64,000 nt of DNA from Podospora pseudocomata. Lineage: Eukaryota > Ascomycota > Sordariomycetes > Sordariales > Podosporaceae. The notes under the pieces were generated by a model. The model was not told the origin of the DNA, did not search any database, and saw only the letters and a list, made by a program, of their open reading frames with translations. The position numbers and the translations under genes were made by a program. The stretch lies in the NCBI RefSeq assembly GCF_035222375.1, contig NC_085891.1, forward strand, positions 1,860,001 through 1,924,000. The letters are read 5' to 3'. Of this stretch, positions 10,590 through 22,071 are shown piece after piece (the first letter of the stretch is position 1; every line of letters starts with the position of its first letter).

Positions 10590-12727
10590 CTACTTCCCCC
10601 CATCATAAATATCCCCCACCCCAACCCCCATCTTCCCCAGTCTCGCAACAAGCATGGTATTCTCCCTCTGCAAATCTCCCACCTGCCCCCTCAAAATCTC
10701 AATCTCCTTCCTCGCCACATCTCTCTCCGCCCTCGTCCGCTCCAGCTCCATGGCCAGATCCGCCCTCTCCTCCCTCTCCTGCATCTTCCTCCTCTTTTCC
10801 TCCTTCTTCTTCTCCTCCTGCTGCTTCTTCTCCGCCAGCCTCCTCACCTCCCTCTCATACTTCTCCTTCTGCTTGGCAATCTCCCTCTCATGCTTCTCCT
10901 TCAGCCTCTGAAGCGCCGCTTCCTCCTTCGCCTCGTCCGATTCCTTGTGGTGGTTGTGATGTTTCCTCTGGTGCGACCTCTCCAGCTTAGCCTGCGCCTT
11001 CTTCATACGTTCCTGCAGCTTCTTCAGCTCCTTCTCGTGCTGGTTCGACAGCGAGGCCGAATGCGAAGTGTGAGCTACCGAGTTGTTGTCGTCATTGGAG
11101 TGCAGGGACGAGGGCGAGACAGAAGACAAGGTGGACGCGACGTCGTTGTGAGAGTCGGCTTTGGATAACAGTCCCGCTGCCGTGACATCAACATCGCCAC
11201 CACCACCCTCTGCGTTGTGACCTTCTGACGCAGAGGCAAAGCTGAGTTCGGATGATGTGTCGCTTTCGTCGTCGTCGTCGTTGGACAGGCTCTCTTCGTC
11301 TTCGGTAGCAATCGTCGAGCCGGCGAGGGTGGCTACTCTAGACGCAACCGCTGAGCCGGCTGCCCCGAGGGCTGATGCTATCATACCGTAAAAGCCGCTC
11401 GGGGGCGTGACCTCGCCTCGTTTGTCATGACGGTGCACCTCCCTATTATGGTCCGTGTCACGGAGTTGATTCAACACCGAGGAATCAACCGCGCCGCCGT
11501 TTTCGATTTTCTCGGGCTTCTTTCCTTCGGCTTTGCTCACCTCCTCCCCCTCGCCTTCATGGTCTCCATCAACAGCCGTCTCATCGTCATCACTCCGTTG
11601 CTGCTGCGCTTCAAACCACTTCAGAAACTGCCCCGCGTCATTCACAATCCCCCCCGGAGTCCCCTTCTCAACCATAAACCTTGGCACGCTCCCCCCCGGG
11701 TCACTCCTCGTGACCATCAACCACTCAATTGCCATTTCCACATCCTCCTCTTCACTATCCTGCCTCTCTTCAATCGCCTTCTTGGCCGACCTAAGAGCAG
11801 CGTCCTTGCCGTCTTTCCCATCATGCTCGCCCCAGTCACCACTCGACCTCGTCCTCCTAAGCGGCTTCACAACCGGCACCTCCCTAATCACCTCCACACT
11901 CTCATACACCCCTCTAATAAATCCCGACCGAGGCGGACAATCAGGGTGCTCCACCGGCCGACTCACAAGCATAAACTGCCTCGGCCCCCTCCCCTTCTTC
12001 TTTTTATCCCCATCAGTCTCCTTCCTCACCGGAGGCGTCATATGCAGCGCAATAAAATCCCTCGCCGTCGTCGGTCCTCCAAACCTCGCCGAAACCTGAA
12101 ACACTGTTACTTTGTCAGCCTTTATCCAACCCCCCCTCCCCCCCCTCACTCAATTCTTCATCACTTACCCTCCATGAGCCCCTCCTCCCCCTCAACCCTC
12201 TCCACCACCCTCTCCGCCCCGATCCCCCTAATATTCCCACATCCAGGCTCCTTCCCCTCCCTCTCACACCTCTTGAGCGTCTCTTTGAACTCCCGTTTCA
12301 ACGCCTCCTCCCACCTCCCAAAATCCATCCCGTGATGCAAGCTGTACCGCCCGAACCAAGCCCCCTTGCCATCTTTGGCCGATAATTTGTACACAGTAAT
12401 CCCGTGGGGGTTATCCCTCGGATTAGTCTTCACCTCCTTCCACTCTTTCCTCAGTTTCTCCACCGTGGCTTTTGTCTCTGGTGATGATGACAGGACAGAG
12501 TTCAGATCGAGGACCGCAGTCGCGGATTCGGTTTGCGATCTTGGGCGGGTTGTGGGTTGAGAGTGGGAGGGGGAAGGAGGGAGGGAGTCGACGAGGATTT
12601 GGGCGTTGGAAAAGGTGTCGGTTATGACTTTGGAGATGACCTCGGGGGAGGTGCCCGAGGAGAGGTCGGTGGTCCAGGAGAGGGGGGAGAGGGATTGGAA
12701 AGGGTGGTGGTGGGTTGAGCCGCCCAT
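10590..12727 (-). CDS. DUF3074 (START-like) protein with C-terminal coiled coil
   Basis: Two exons, 12727-12169 and 12103-10590, give 690 aa. The 65-nt intron has a GTAAG donor, a CTGAC branch site and the acceptor AACAG. A closer CAG at 12098-12096 would break the frame, so I chose the upstream one, which yields the family-like VFQVSARFGGPTTARDF. Residues about 60-310 fit the fungal DUF3074 family, whose fold is related to START lipid-binding domains (established, from memory); the ligand is unknown. The middle is acidic and Ser-rich. Residues about 540-680 form a long Lys/Glu/Arg coiled coil. Start: ATG at 12727. A further in-frame ATG at 12844 would add 39 hydrophobic residues and I consider it less likely. 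The cellular role is not known. Confidence 0.82.
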
Positions 12728-13734
12728 CTTGTCTGTCTTGCTAAGCCAGCCCTGCAACAAGGAGAGAGAGAAAAGATGGTGATGGATGGTAAATAGAAGA
12801 GAAGAGGAAAAAAAGTAAACAAAAGGCAACAGGCAGAAAGGCAAGGTGTGATCGTCAGGGGGTCCAATCGCAATCTGCCTGCCCTCTCCTATTCGAGTGT
12901 GTATGTGTGTGGGTGTCTGTTGGTAGCGGTCGTTGTGTCACCTCTAAAAAGGGCTTTTCGTCGTCTCCAGTTTCCGTTTGTTTGGGCTGTGCCGTCTGAT
13001 AATACGAGACACGGAGACGGAGTGGTAAAAAAGGGTCAAAAAGTCGGGTACTTTTGTCAGTGCACTCGCGAGAAAATTATAAAAAGGTACGATCTCGCAG
13101 AAAAACAAAATTAATATTGATTTTCAGATTCCAACTTGTCATTGAATTTTCCGCGTATTTGATAGCTAGCTTATAATAATTGATAGGTTGTCTATGCCTG
13201 TCACGAGCTCACACTCTCAAGCTTGCTTTGGGGAGCTTGTCGGACATTCGACGTAGGTGTTGACGTCACCACAAGGGTCGCCCCTGCTTCCAACAAACGT
13301 CACTCACTCCGGGCGGGTAGCTGTGACAAGACAAGGCTTCGGAAAATCATCTGGGGAAAACAGCTGCAACTAAATTTGGCTCGGATTCAGGGGAGAAGCA
13401 AAGCAGCAAGGGACTTTTGTGAATAGCATCGTGTCTCTATATTCTTTATATGCAATGCCATAGAGACAACAATCAAGCAACGTCCCTAATAATCGTCTAA
13501 ACGCACCGCTTGCTCCATAGAAAACCCAACAATGCTATACATAATACAATACACACGTGACGCTTCTTCTGCAAAACCAATGTTCCCCCTTTTCCCAGCC
13601 CGCTTGCCATATCAGAACTCACTTTGCTAACTCGCCCGCACCGTTTCCCAAAGCAAACACCAAGCAATATCCTACCAACCACAAGGACTTTAACAAGCAA
13701 TACAAGAAGGCGCCTTTCAACCTTCTCCCCCCGG
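12728..13734. other. Intergenic between DUF3074 5' end and MOT1 3' end
   Basis: About 1 kb, AT-richer around 13050-13200. It should contain the promoter of the DUF3074 gene and the 3' flank of MOT1. No further gene seen. Confidence 0.55.
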
Positions 13735-16700
13735 TTACTGCATCGTCTTCAGGAACCCATCTAAATCGAAACTCTCCTCGTACTGGCTGTTGTCCCACAG
13801 CTCGCCCAGCCCATCCAACCATGCTGCCCTCTTGCCCGGCTGCCGTACCTCGCCAGTCTCCACATCCACCATGTCTTCCTCCCTGCCTTCCAACGTTTCT
13901 TTAGGTTTGTCCGTTATCAGACTGGGGCCAGAGTCGCCCAGGTTGAACAGGTCCAAAATCTGATCCGTGTCCATGGTTGCGAGCCCTGCGTTTTGTTGAT
14001 TAACCACGGTGCTGGCCACGTCGATCTTGAAGCGCTGCAGGCTGAGGATCTTCTCTTCCAGAGTGCCGCGAGTGATGAGCCGGTACACGTTGACCACCTT
14101 CTTCTGACCGATACGATGGGCGCGATCCATGGCCTGGAGATCCTTTTGAGGATTCCAGTCGTGCTCGACGAAAATGACCGTGTCGGCACCCGTCAGGTTC
14201 AACCCCAGACCACCGACGCTGGTGGTGAGAAGTAGTACGTCATAGGAGGGGTCGCTGTTGAACTTGTTGACAATGTCTTGGCGACGGTTCGCTTCGACTG
14301 AACCGTCCAGTCGGAGATATTGTGTCGAGGGAAGCATGCCCTTGAGCACCGTGTTCTGCACCATGTCCAGCATTTCTTTCATCTGACAAAAAATCAGAGC
14401 ACGGTGAGGCTTGATCGGCGTGTACAGCGGGTCGCTCGACTCCTGCCCTTCGACACCAATCCCACACTCCACCAAAAGATCTCGGAGCGCTGTCAGTTTT
14501 GGTGCGTGCGCCGGATCCTCCAGGCTTGTGCCCTGCCTGGCCAGGAACTTCTGCGTGTCGTCATAGGCCCTGTGGCCTGGTTTCATGACAAGGGCCGGCG
14601 AGTTGCAGAGCTTGCGCATGTATTGCAACGCCTGGAAGATGTGCTGTTTGGCCTCCTTGTCATCCCGCCCAGCCTCCTCCGTAATCGTCTTGGCTTCCTT
14701 CTTGGTAAAGTCCTCAAACAGTTTGAGCTGGAGGTCGCTGAGGTCGCAGTAGTAGTTTTGCAGTATCTTGGGTGGCAGGTCGTTGAGCACCTCCTCCTTG
14801 AGACGACGCAGCAGGAAGGGAAGGACTTGCTTGTGAAGAGCTTCGATGGCCAATGCACCGGCTTCTTGCTCCTTGGACGAGGCCTTGCTGTTGCGACTGT
14901 TTGCAATAGGCTTTGCAAACCGGTCCTGGAACACCTTTTCGGCACCGAGGAAGCCGGGCATGAGGAAGTCAAACAAGGACCACAGCTCCAGCACGTTGTT
15001 CTGAATAGGTGTGCCGGTCAAGATGAGCCGGTGGTTGCTGGCGAGCCGCTTGACAGCCATCGAAAGCTTGGACTTGGGGTTCTTGATGAGATGACCTTCA
15101 TCAAGCACCACATAGTTCCAGTTGTACTTTTCAATGATTTCGATATCATTGCGGCAAACATCGTATGAGGTGATGACAATGTCCGTCTCGTCCAGAGTGT
15201 CTTTCATGGCCTTGCGTTCCGCGGGGGGTCCAACATAGGCCGTGACGCTGAGGAACGGAGCGTAAGCCTTGATCTCTTGCTGCCAATGCCCCGATAGCGT
15301 AGGCGGGCAGACGATCAAAGACGGAAGCCTCCGGACATCAGGGGAACCCGTCTTGGCATACTCCTCAGCACGGTTGTGGTGATCGCTGGCTACAATGCAG
15401 ATAGTTTGCAGCGTTTTACCAAGACCCATGTCATCGCAGAGAATGCCGTGAAGGTGATACTTGTTGAGGAAGTGCAGCCAGTTGACACCCTCCTGCTGGT
15501 ACGACCGCAGCTCCGCCTTGATGGCAACGGGAATCCGAAAAGGTTCCACCTTCTTCGGGTCAAGTAGCTGACCGATGAAAGTCCGCTCTCTGTCACGGCC
15601 CTTGAGCAGCTCCTCTGAGAGTCCGGGAGGGTCGGGGATACCCGCCTCAAGCGGCACCAACTTGACCAGCGTGGCAAAGGATGTGGTGGCGATCAGTCTG
15701 ATCTCGTTGTCTGAATCGCTCATGCGGCCCAGCACAGGCACGATGAGGAAAATGACATACGGCAGGATCCTGTCGCCCATGACAGCGATCAAGTGATAGA
15801 TGACTTCGATAGCACCCTGTCGGAAGTTGAGGTCTAGTGGGTTGTTGATAGATGGCAAAACCTTCTCTACCAGAGTCGTCATGCCTTCGATAGTGATGAC
15901 ACTGCAGATGGTCGCCATGCATTTGGCGGCCATGTACCTGAATACGGATAAGTCTGAGTGCAGCGCCTTGATGACCAGAGGCACCTGCTGCATAACAAAA
16001 GGATGAAGGCCCGGGTGTAGTGTTGGCACCATGGTCCGGATGACAGACATGGCATCGACGATCTCTTGGCCAAAGGTGCTCTCTGGATCTCTTGCCTCTG
16101 CCGGGAGGGAGCCGGTGAAGGCTCTCACCAAGGGCTCTTCCATAAACGTCTGCAGGCTCGGAACGCGGGCTAGGAGATCAGGACCAAAGCTATGGGAAAG
16201 CAACTCCAGCGCTTCCTTAGCGCCGCGACGAGTGATGCGAGCTGCCTTGGCCTCCCGTGCAAACTTTGCGGCATCGACGTGGTCGACGCGGTCTTCTTCC
16301 TTCTGCATCGACAGAATGACATTTGTCTTGTGCGCATGGATGGGAAACTCGGGCGTCTCGGCGACTTCGACACAGGAGAACTTGACCAGATTTGCAACCA
16401 CCTTGTCTGCCGGTCCTCTCCTTCCAGATTCGGTGAAAAGCTGCACCAGTTGCGCAATGGTGGCCGCTGACCTCCCTTGAAGTTCTTGGTTTTCCTCCGT
16501 CTTGATGCTGTCCATAATTGCCTTGATCAGCGGACTCGGCTTCTTCGGAAGAACACGGATGGCGACAAGAGCACAAGCGGCAGCGGCCTTGATGCGTGCA
16601 TCGCGGGCCTCCTTGGCAGATTTCGCTTCCTGGATCGCAGCAACTGTGACATCGCGAGACTCGAGAAGCTGAGGGAGGGCGATGAGCCTCTGGCCAGGCG

Positions 16701-19635
16701 CCATTGCTTTCTTGAGTCTTTCGAAATCATCAGTGACAACCTTGTCAGCATTGGCAATAGAGAAAGCGCCAGGCCCGGCCTCGGGGTCGCCCTGCACGAC
16801 GACGGCGAGGCTGGGCAGCTTGTTGCTGTGCACTTTTCCGTGGTCGCGGAAGAGATTGAGGAGTTGTTGTGTTTGCGATCGCACGCGATGCACATAGCTG
16901 ACTAGATCGCGGTAATGTGCCGGGCGCTCCTGGTCGATGATCTTCTGTAACGGCTCGACGAAGCGAGCAGCCATCTCTTTGTTGGCACAATTCGACGCGT
17001 ACTCATGAACGACCATGGCAGCAGCAAGCTGGGTTGAAGCAAATGGAGATAACAGGCTCTGCGTGATGGCAGCATCATACGAGCCCAGACTAGAGGGAGG
17101 CAGCATTGACATGAGCAGTCCCATCGCCTTGGCCGCAGAGACGCGGGATCGGACCAGCACGTCCATGCCGACTAGATCAACATCGCCTTGCATCATGTGG
17201 CCGTCAACATCGTGAGTCTGTGTGGTGGGAGGAGCATCGTCCACCTTGGTCGACTTCCTACGACGCTTCGGGGCCCTTTCTGCACCCTCGGGGGGCGACG
17301 ACCTTCTGGTACTGGGAGCGGGGATGCCGCTCATGGAATACGTCCCGCCAGATGGCTTGAGGAAAAGTGTCGCGTTCATGGGAAGGGGGTGTCGTGGAAC
17401 ACCAATGGGGTGCATCGTGAGGAGCATGAGTGCGTCCACATGAGCTGCAAACTCGTCGGCGAGGACGGCAGGATTCTGTCCGAGGTTGCGGACGAGTGCA
17501 TTCCACAACTCAAGCGACATGCGAAGAGTCTCTGCATCCCTTTCAACAAGAATATTCTGGAAAATGAGACGTAGGATCCTGCCGGTGAGCCAGCCTTGAG
17601 AAGTCTCCTTGCCCAAGTCCACAAAGGTCATCAGCGCCTTGAGCACAGCGAGGCGCACAGAGGTGATGGTGTGGCGGAGGAAGGGGTAGAGTCTAGGAAC
17701 AAGAGTGGTGAAAGATCTCTCTTCATCCTGCGATGCCGAGAGCTTCATCGCTTCCAGGACTTCTGGGAAGCTGCAAAGAGTAGCAAGCAGATCCATAATC
17801 TTGCCGGTAGACGCGCTGAGATCATCGCCCAGGTTGGAGAGACTCTCCCAGACTATGTCGATGAGGCTGTCCAGTGCCTGTGGGCGCATGGCCACGAACT
17901 CCTTGGCCATGGGAATCAATGTTGCCGCGCTGGCTGAACGAACATCGTCATCCATGTCGCCGAGGCCCTTCATGACAGAGCGGATGACGCCGTCAATCAT
18001 GTCCCCATCTTGAAGCAAGAGGTCCTTGCGAACAGCAACAACATATCTCAGGCCGACCATGCCACCATGGCAGATGGCCCAGAGGAGATTCTGCTCCGAC
18101 TGCTGCAGCCCCTCCTGCATCACCATTCGGTAGAGTAGTCGGTATATGGCGTACACAGACTGCGAGCTGACATGGCGAAGGACGGAACCGAGAGTTTGAC
18201 CCACAGTTTCTCGAATCGGAGCCACGGACGTGTCGGAACTGTAGTCAGTAAATTTGTCGAGCATGAGTACGCAGCAGAGCCTGCATGCGAGGTCGTCCAG
18301 CCACTGTCCATTCAGCCTGGTGTTCTCTTTGATCGACAGACCTCTGCGCCTCCCTGCGCCAGCACCATGTACTCTCACCAACTCCCTTAACCCCATCGCA
18401 GCTCCATGACGAGTCTCCCACTGCGGGTCAAACAAGTCAACTTTGAGAAAGTCGCAAAGTCGCTCAAAGGGCCACTCGCTCCCTTCCATGGCATCATCGA
18501 CCTCGAGCTCCGACTTGATGGGCAACAAAGGACCTTTGAATTCCGAAACGACCTTGCTGTCCTCGTCCACGTCGGCCGGTCGATCGAGGCTGAAATACTG
18601 GGACATTTTACCGTTCTTTTTGGAGTCGGCGTCAGTCATAGACACATCGTCGCCGAAACCATCGGAACCTGCGGTTGTCGTGCGGCGGATAGAAAGGTCT
18701 CCAAAGCCGGCCTTGCCCTGCGCAGCCTTCTGGGCCTCTCTTTTTCGCTTCCTCTTGAGAACGTTGAGTTGGCGTGAGCTGAGTTTACCCTCTTCGGGGT
18801 TCTGGCTCTGGCTATCAGTCGCCATAGCGTCCTGCTGCCCGGAGCCATTGGTGCTGCCAGCTCCCTGAGGTGTCGCAGGGCTGCCGACATGGTCGCTGGC
18901 GACGGCCATCTCTTCGTCTTCGACGACTCGGCCAAGAAGACCAAGTCTGCCAGTAAGTGTCTTCTTGAGATGGGCCAGCCGTTTTTGTGGATCCAATGCC
19001 GCAAGGGCATAGTCGACGGGGCCGCCTCTCAGCAAAGGCCGGCCATACTTTACAATCTTGGACATGTCAAGTGCCTCGAGGGTGTAGAACTCCTCCTGAT
19101 CAAGGACAGAGTCCTTGGCCTCCTCCTTGACAAAGCCATTTTCGGCAGCGGATTCTGTTAAAATGCCTTCATCGGCGGCATTCGGTTCATATAGTGGTGC
19201 ATGTTCAAGGATTCTGCCAAGGGCTTTGGCAGCAGTACTCCGGGTCTCCCAGTCCTTGTGGCGCAGGTAAGGGACGACTCTGGAGAGAAGGTTGAATAAC
19301 TCGTCAGGGTGGTGTTTTTGCCAGTCGGCAAGCTGGTTGACAGCAGTATCCCTGATCAATCGGGTGCTGCCCGTTTCGAGGATCCTGTGGCAATGGTGTC
19401 AGTGAACAAACCGATCACAAAGAAACAACAGACACGGCATGGCAGGCAACACAGGGACGTTGCCCCGTAGCGCAGCAGCGTATGTTGTGTAAGTGCCATG
19501 TGCTGAAGCAGGCAAATGATGTGCAGGGTTACTCACGTAACGAGCCGGTCAAGCCTGTCATGAGTGTTAGTAAGACTGAGCAGGTTTGAGATGAGATGAG
19601 AGAAGAGCAGTGGGTAATACTCACCGAGACGCCAT
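13735..19635 (-). CDS. MOT1: MOT1/BTAF1: TBP-removing Snf2-family ATPase
   Basis: Three exons: 19635-19625 (11 nt), 19554-19537 (18 nt micro-exon) and 19384-13735. Together they give 1892 aa, close to yeast Mot1 (1867 aa). The tiny exons are needed to build the conserved N-terminus MASRLDRLVTILETGSTRLI, and both junction phases agree. Mot1 uses ATP to strip TATA-binding protein from DNA and so redistributes TBP between promoters. Residues 1 to about 1250 are HEAT-type repeats with the Mot1 central domain. The Snf2 ATPase follows, with Walker A DDMGLGKT near 1330, the DEGH box near 1438 and LTGTPIQNN after it. The helicase C lobe holds TSVGGLGLNLTGAD and the DRAHRIGQ motif. The C-terminus GELWDNSQYEESFDLDGFL is conserved in the family. 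The large exon is uninterrupted for 5.65 kb. It is divergent from SMC3 across 2.4 kb. Confidence 0.96.
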
Positions 19636-22071
19636 TCTTGTTTCATATCAACGAGGACAGTATACTGGGTTATTCGATGCGAATCATGGCCCTGCGTCCT
19701 TCTCGTCAGCATGGTGTTCTGGTGCCTGTTTTTTCGAGATCGACGGTGACAGTGAAGGTGCGATGCAAGTAACCAGGCTGCTGCAGGCTGCATCCAAGAC
19801 CCGTGCAAAACACGGACTGTGATTCGCTGGCCAACATCAGGGCGGATGCTTGATTGCAGCTGGTGGGGTGGTGGTGCAAGGGGCCCAAGGCGAGGCGCGC
19901 TGCCCGACGAGATCACAGATCTCTCCGATGGGACCGGGACAAACCAACCCGGTTTGCATCATGAACGAACGGTTTTGCCAGATCGCTCGACGACAACACA
20001 GCACATCACAAAAATGTGACAGTTATCCAATGATATGCATCGAGTGCTTGGGTCAAGGGTAGAGTAGAGATAAATAAATGAACAAAAAAAGAAAAAGAAG
20101 AAAAGTAAAAGTGACATGGGGGGTCGGGATCTGACATACCTGAGACTGCACTTGAGAATAGCCTCAAAAAAAAAAGGCGAATGCCGAAATGGTCGGGGTC
20201 CGCAGAGTCCGCAGAGTAAAAGTCAAACTTTCTCTTGTGGCAGGAAATGGGGATGGGGCACAATGTGCTTAATATGCTGGCATCAAAAAAAAAGCCAAGG
20301 TGAGCCTCTCGGTGACAGGTGAGGGCCGGCGTCGGGCCAATCAGAGGCGGAGATGTGTCAGGCTTGGGCTCAGTGTGACCTGGGGAGCGACGAGTGCAGT
20401 GGAAAGGTCGGGTGGAGGGCAGCTGGCTGGTCTATAAAGAATATTGGTTTAAATTTATAGACAGCGGGCTCTCCCAACGCTCCTTCCCGGACGGCTTGCA
20501 AAATTAGCGTGGTTCTGGACACCCTTGTCCATGCGCGCCCCCCCAAATCCCGTGTCCACCTGGACCACACCCCCTGCCCTGCCTTCATCATTTTCGCGAC
20601 TTGCCTCTTTCCACCGAACCTCAGCATTTCAGCTGGCAGCAGCAGCAACAGCCCTCTTCCCTTTTGCTTCTTTTCTTTTTGGTCTCCCGTCGTGCATCGC
20701 CTGCATCATTGATGAAGAAGAAGACATGAACTGCCGGTGCACCTCACCTACCTTTGCTTTCCTTTGCCTTTTTGATAGGCGCAGCAACCATCCTTCCTAC
20801 TCTGTACCTTATTTATTAGCAGGCATTCTCAGCCACTGACGACGTACGAAGACGGCATTCTCGTCAGAAATGATTTCCCTGCCAAAAAATAAAGAACGCC
20901 AGAAATCAAAACGTGAGAACTGGAAACCTGTCCTGTCCAACCCAACCCACGGAACCTTTTTTTGAATCAACAGCCGGAGACTGGAGATGGTGTCCTCAGA
21001 CCATGACGACAACGTTCCATATGTGTGTGGGCAACAGGTACAGGTAGGCGCCCTGGGGGACATGGAAAGGCTGGATGCAGCAGGCACATCGCATTCGTGG
21101 CGTCCCGTTTGTGCTGTGTAGTCGTTGGCGTTCCATACCGTGCACAGCAGGTTTCGGTCATGATTGAAGTTTCCAAAAACGTCAACGATGAAGATGGAAG
21201 TTTTGTCCCCAGATCCCCTTCCTGTACGCTGTCTATCATAACAAAGTCCAATGCATCTGTAACGGCCAACGGACTCGCTCGGGACGGTCTTAGCTTGCAC
21301 TTCAGTCGAGCGTTTCCATCAGGCTGGCGGTCCAATATGGGCATTAAGGTTCAGCCTGTGGCCTCCTCGCATCAATGTCCGAGGGAAAATCCAGTGCCAC
21401 TTGTACCCATTCCAACGAGCCACGCTGGGTTGCCCATGAGACAAGCGATAGACGATGCATGGGCGATCAATAACGGGTGTCTCTAGAGAGGGCCCCTTCT
21501 TTCTTCCGTTGCACCCAGCCAACACCCCGCCAAATATGTCAACCGTATTCTGTTATGTCATTGCTGTCTATGCCTCGGAAGCAAACAAGCACGAGAACAA
21601 GGTTCGTTTGATGTCTTCGGGGTTCCAACGCACTTAGACGCTGCAGGCAGCAAATCAGGACACCAAACGACAACAAAGAAAAATTGAGAGCCACCAACAG
21701 TGCCGAAAACTTCAAAGCTTCCAGACCAGATCACACAATGCTGGCTGCCGCCTTGTGCCATATGGAAGCCTGTTGGAAGGTCACGTGCTGTTCCGCCAAG
21801 GGTTGGTCCAAGCTTCTTTTGGAAGAAGCACGCACCACCCGCCCACTGTGGGCGCGCGACACACCGAGCAGGACGCGTTGGGAAAGGTCCCCTCATTCGG
21901 CAGCTGTTTCGTCCCTCATCGCGAAACCCAAATGACGCCGACAGCAACACGGCGCTATCTCAAGACAGTATCTTTTGTTTGTTGCACTCGATTGATTTCA
22001 GAAGAATAGTGGCCATATCTTCTCTTTTTTTTTTCTGACTCGGCTGTCGAGTCGACAGCACCAGAGACAAG
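19636..22071. other. Divergent MOT1-SMC3 promoter region
   Basis: About 2.4 kb without a gene I can support. Several open frames of 60-160 codons overlap on both strands, with no domain and no splice support. A MluI cell-cycle box lies at 21873. The length suggests separate promoters rather than one shared short one, or an unseen non-coding transcript. Confidence 0.55.
21873..21878. promoter_or_regulatory. MluI cell-cycle box (ACGCGT) before SMC3
   Basis: ACGCGT, the MBF target word, 194 nt before the SMC3 start codon. Yeast SMC3 is a G1/S-expressed MCB gene (established). A second copy lies in SMC3 intron 1 at 22128. Two copies of this 6-mer in 260 nt are unlikely by chance (about 0.06 expected). 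Confidence 0.45.

Noticed and set aside
14320-15168. 282-codon frame antisense to MOT1
   Set aside because: It lies wholly within the MOT1 ATPase exon, whose motifs are unmistakable. No promoter, splice signal or domain of its own.
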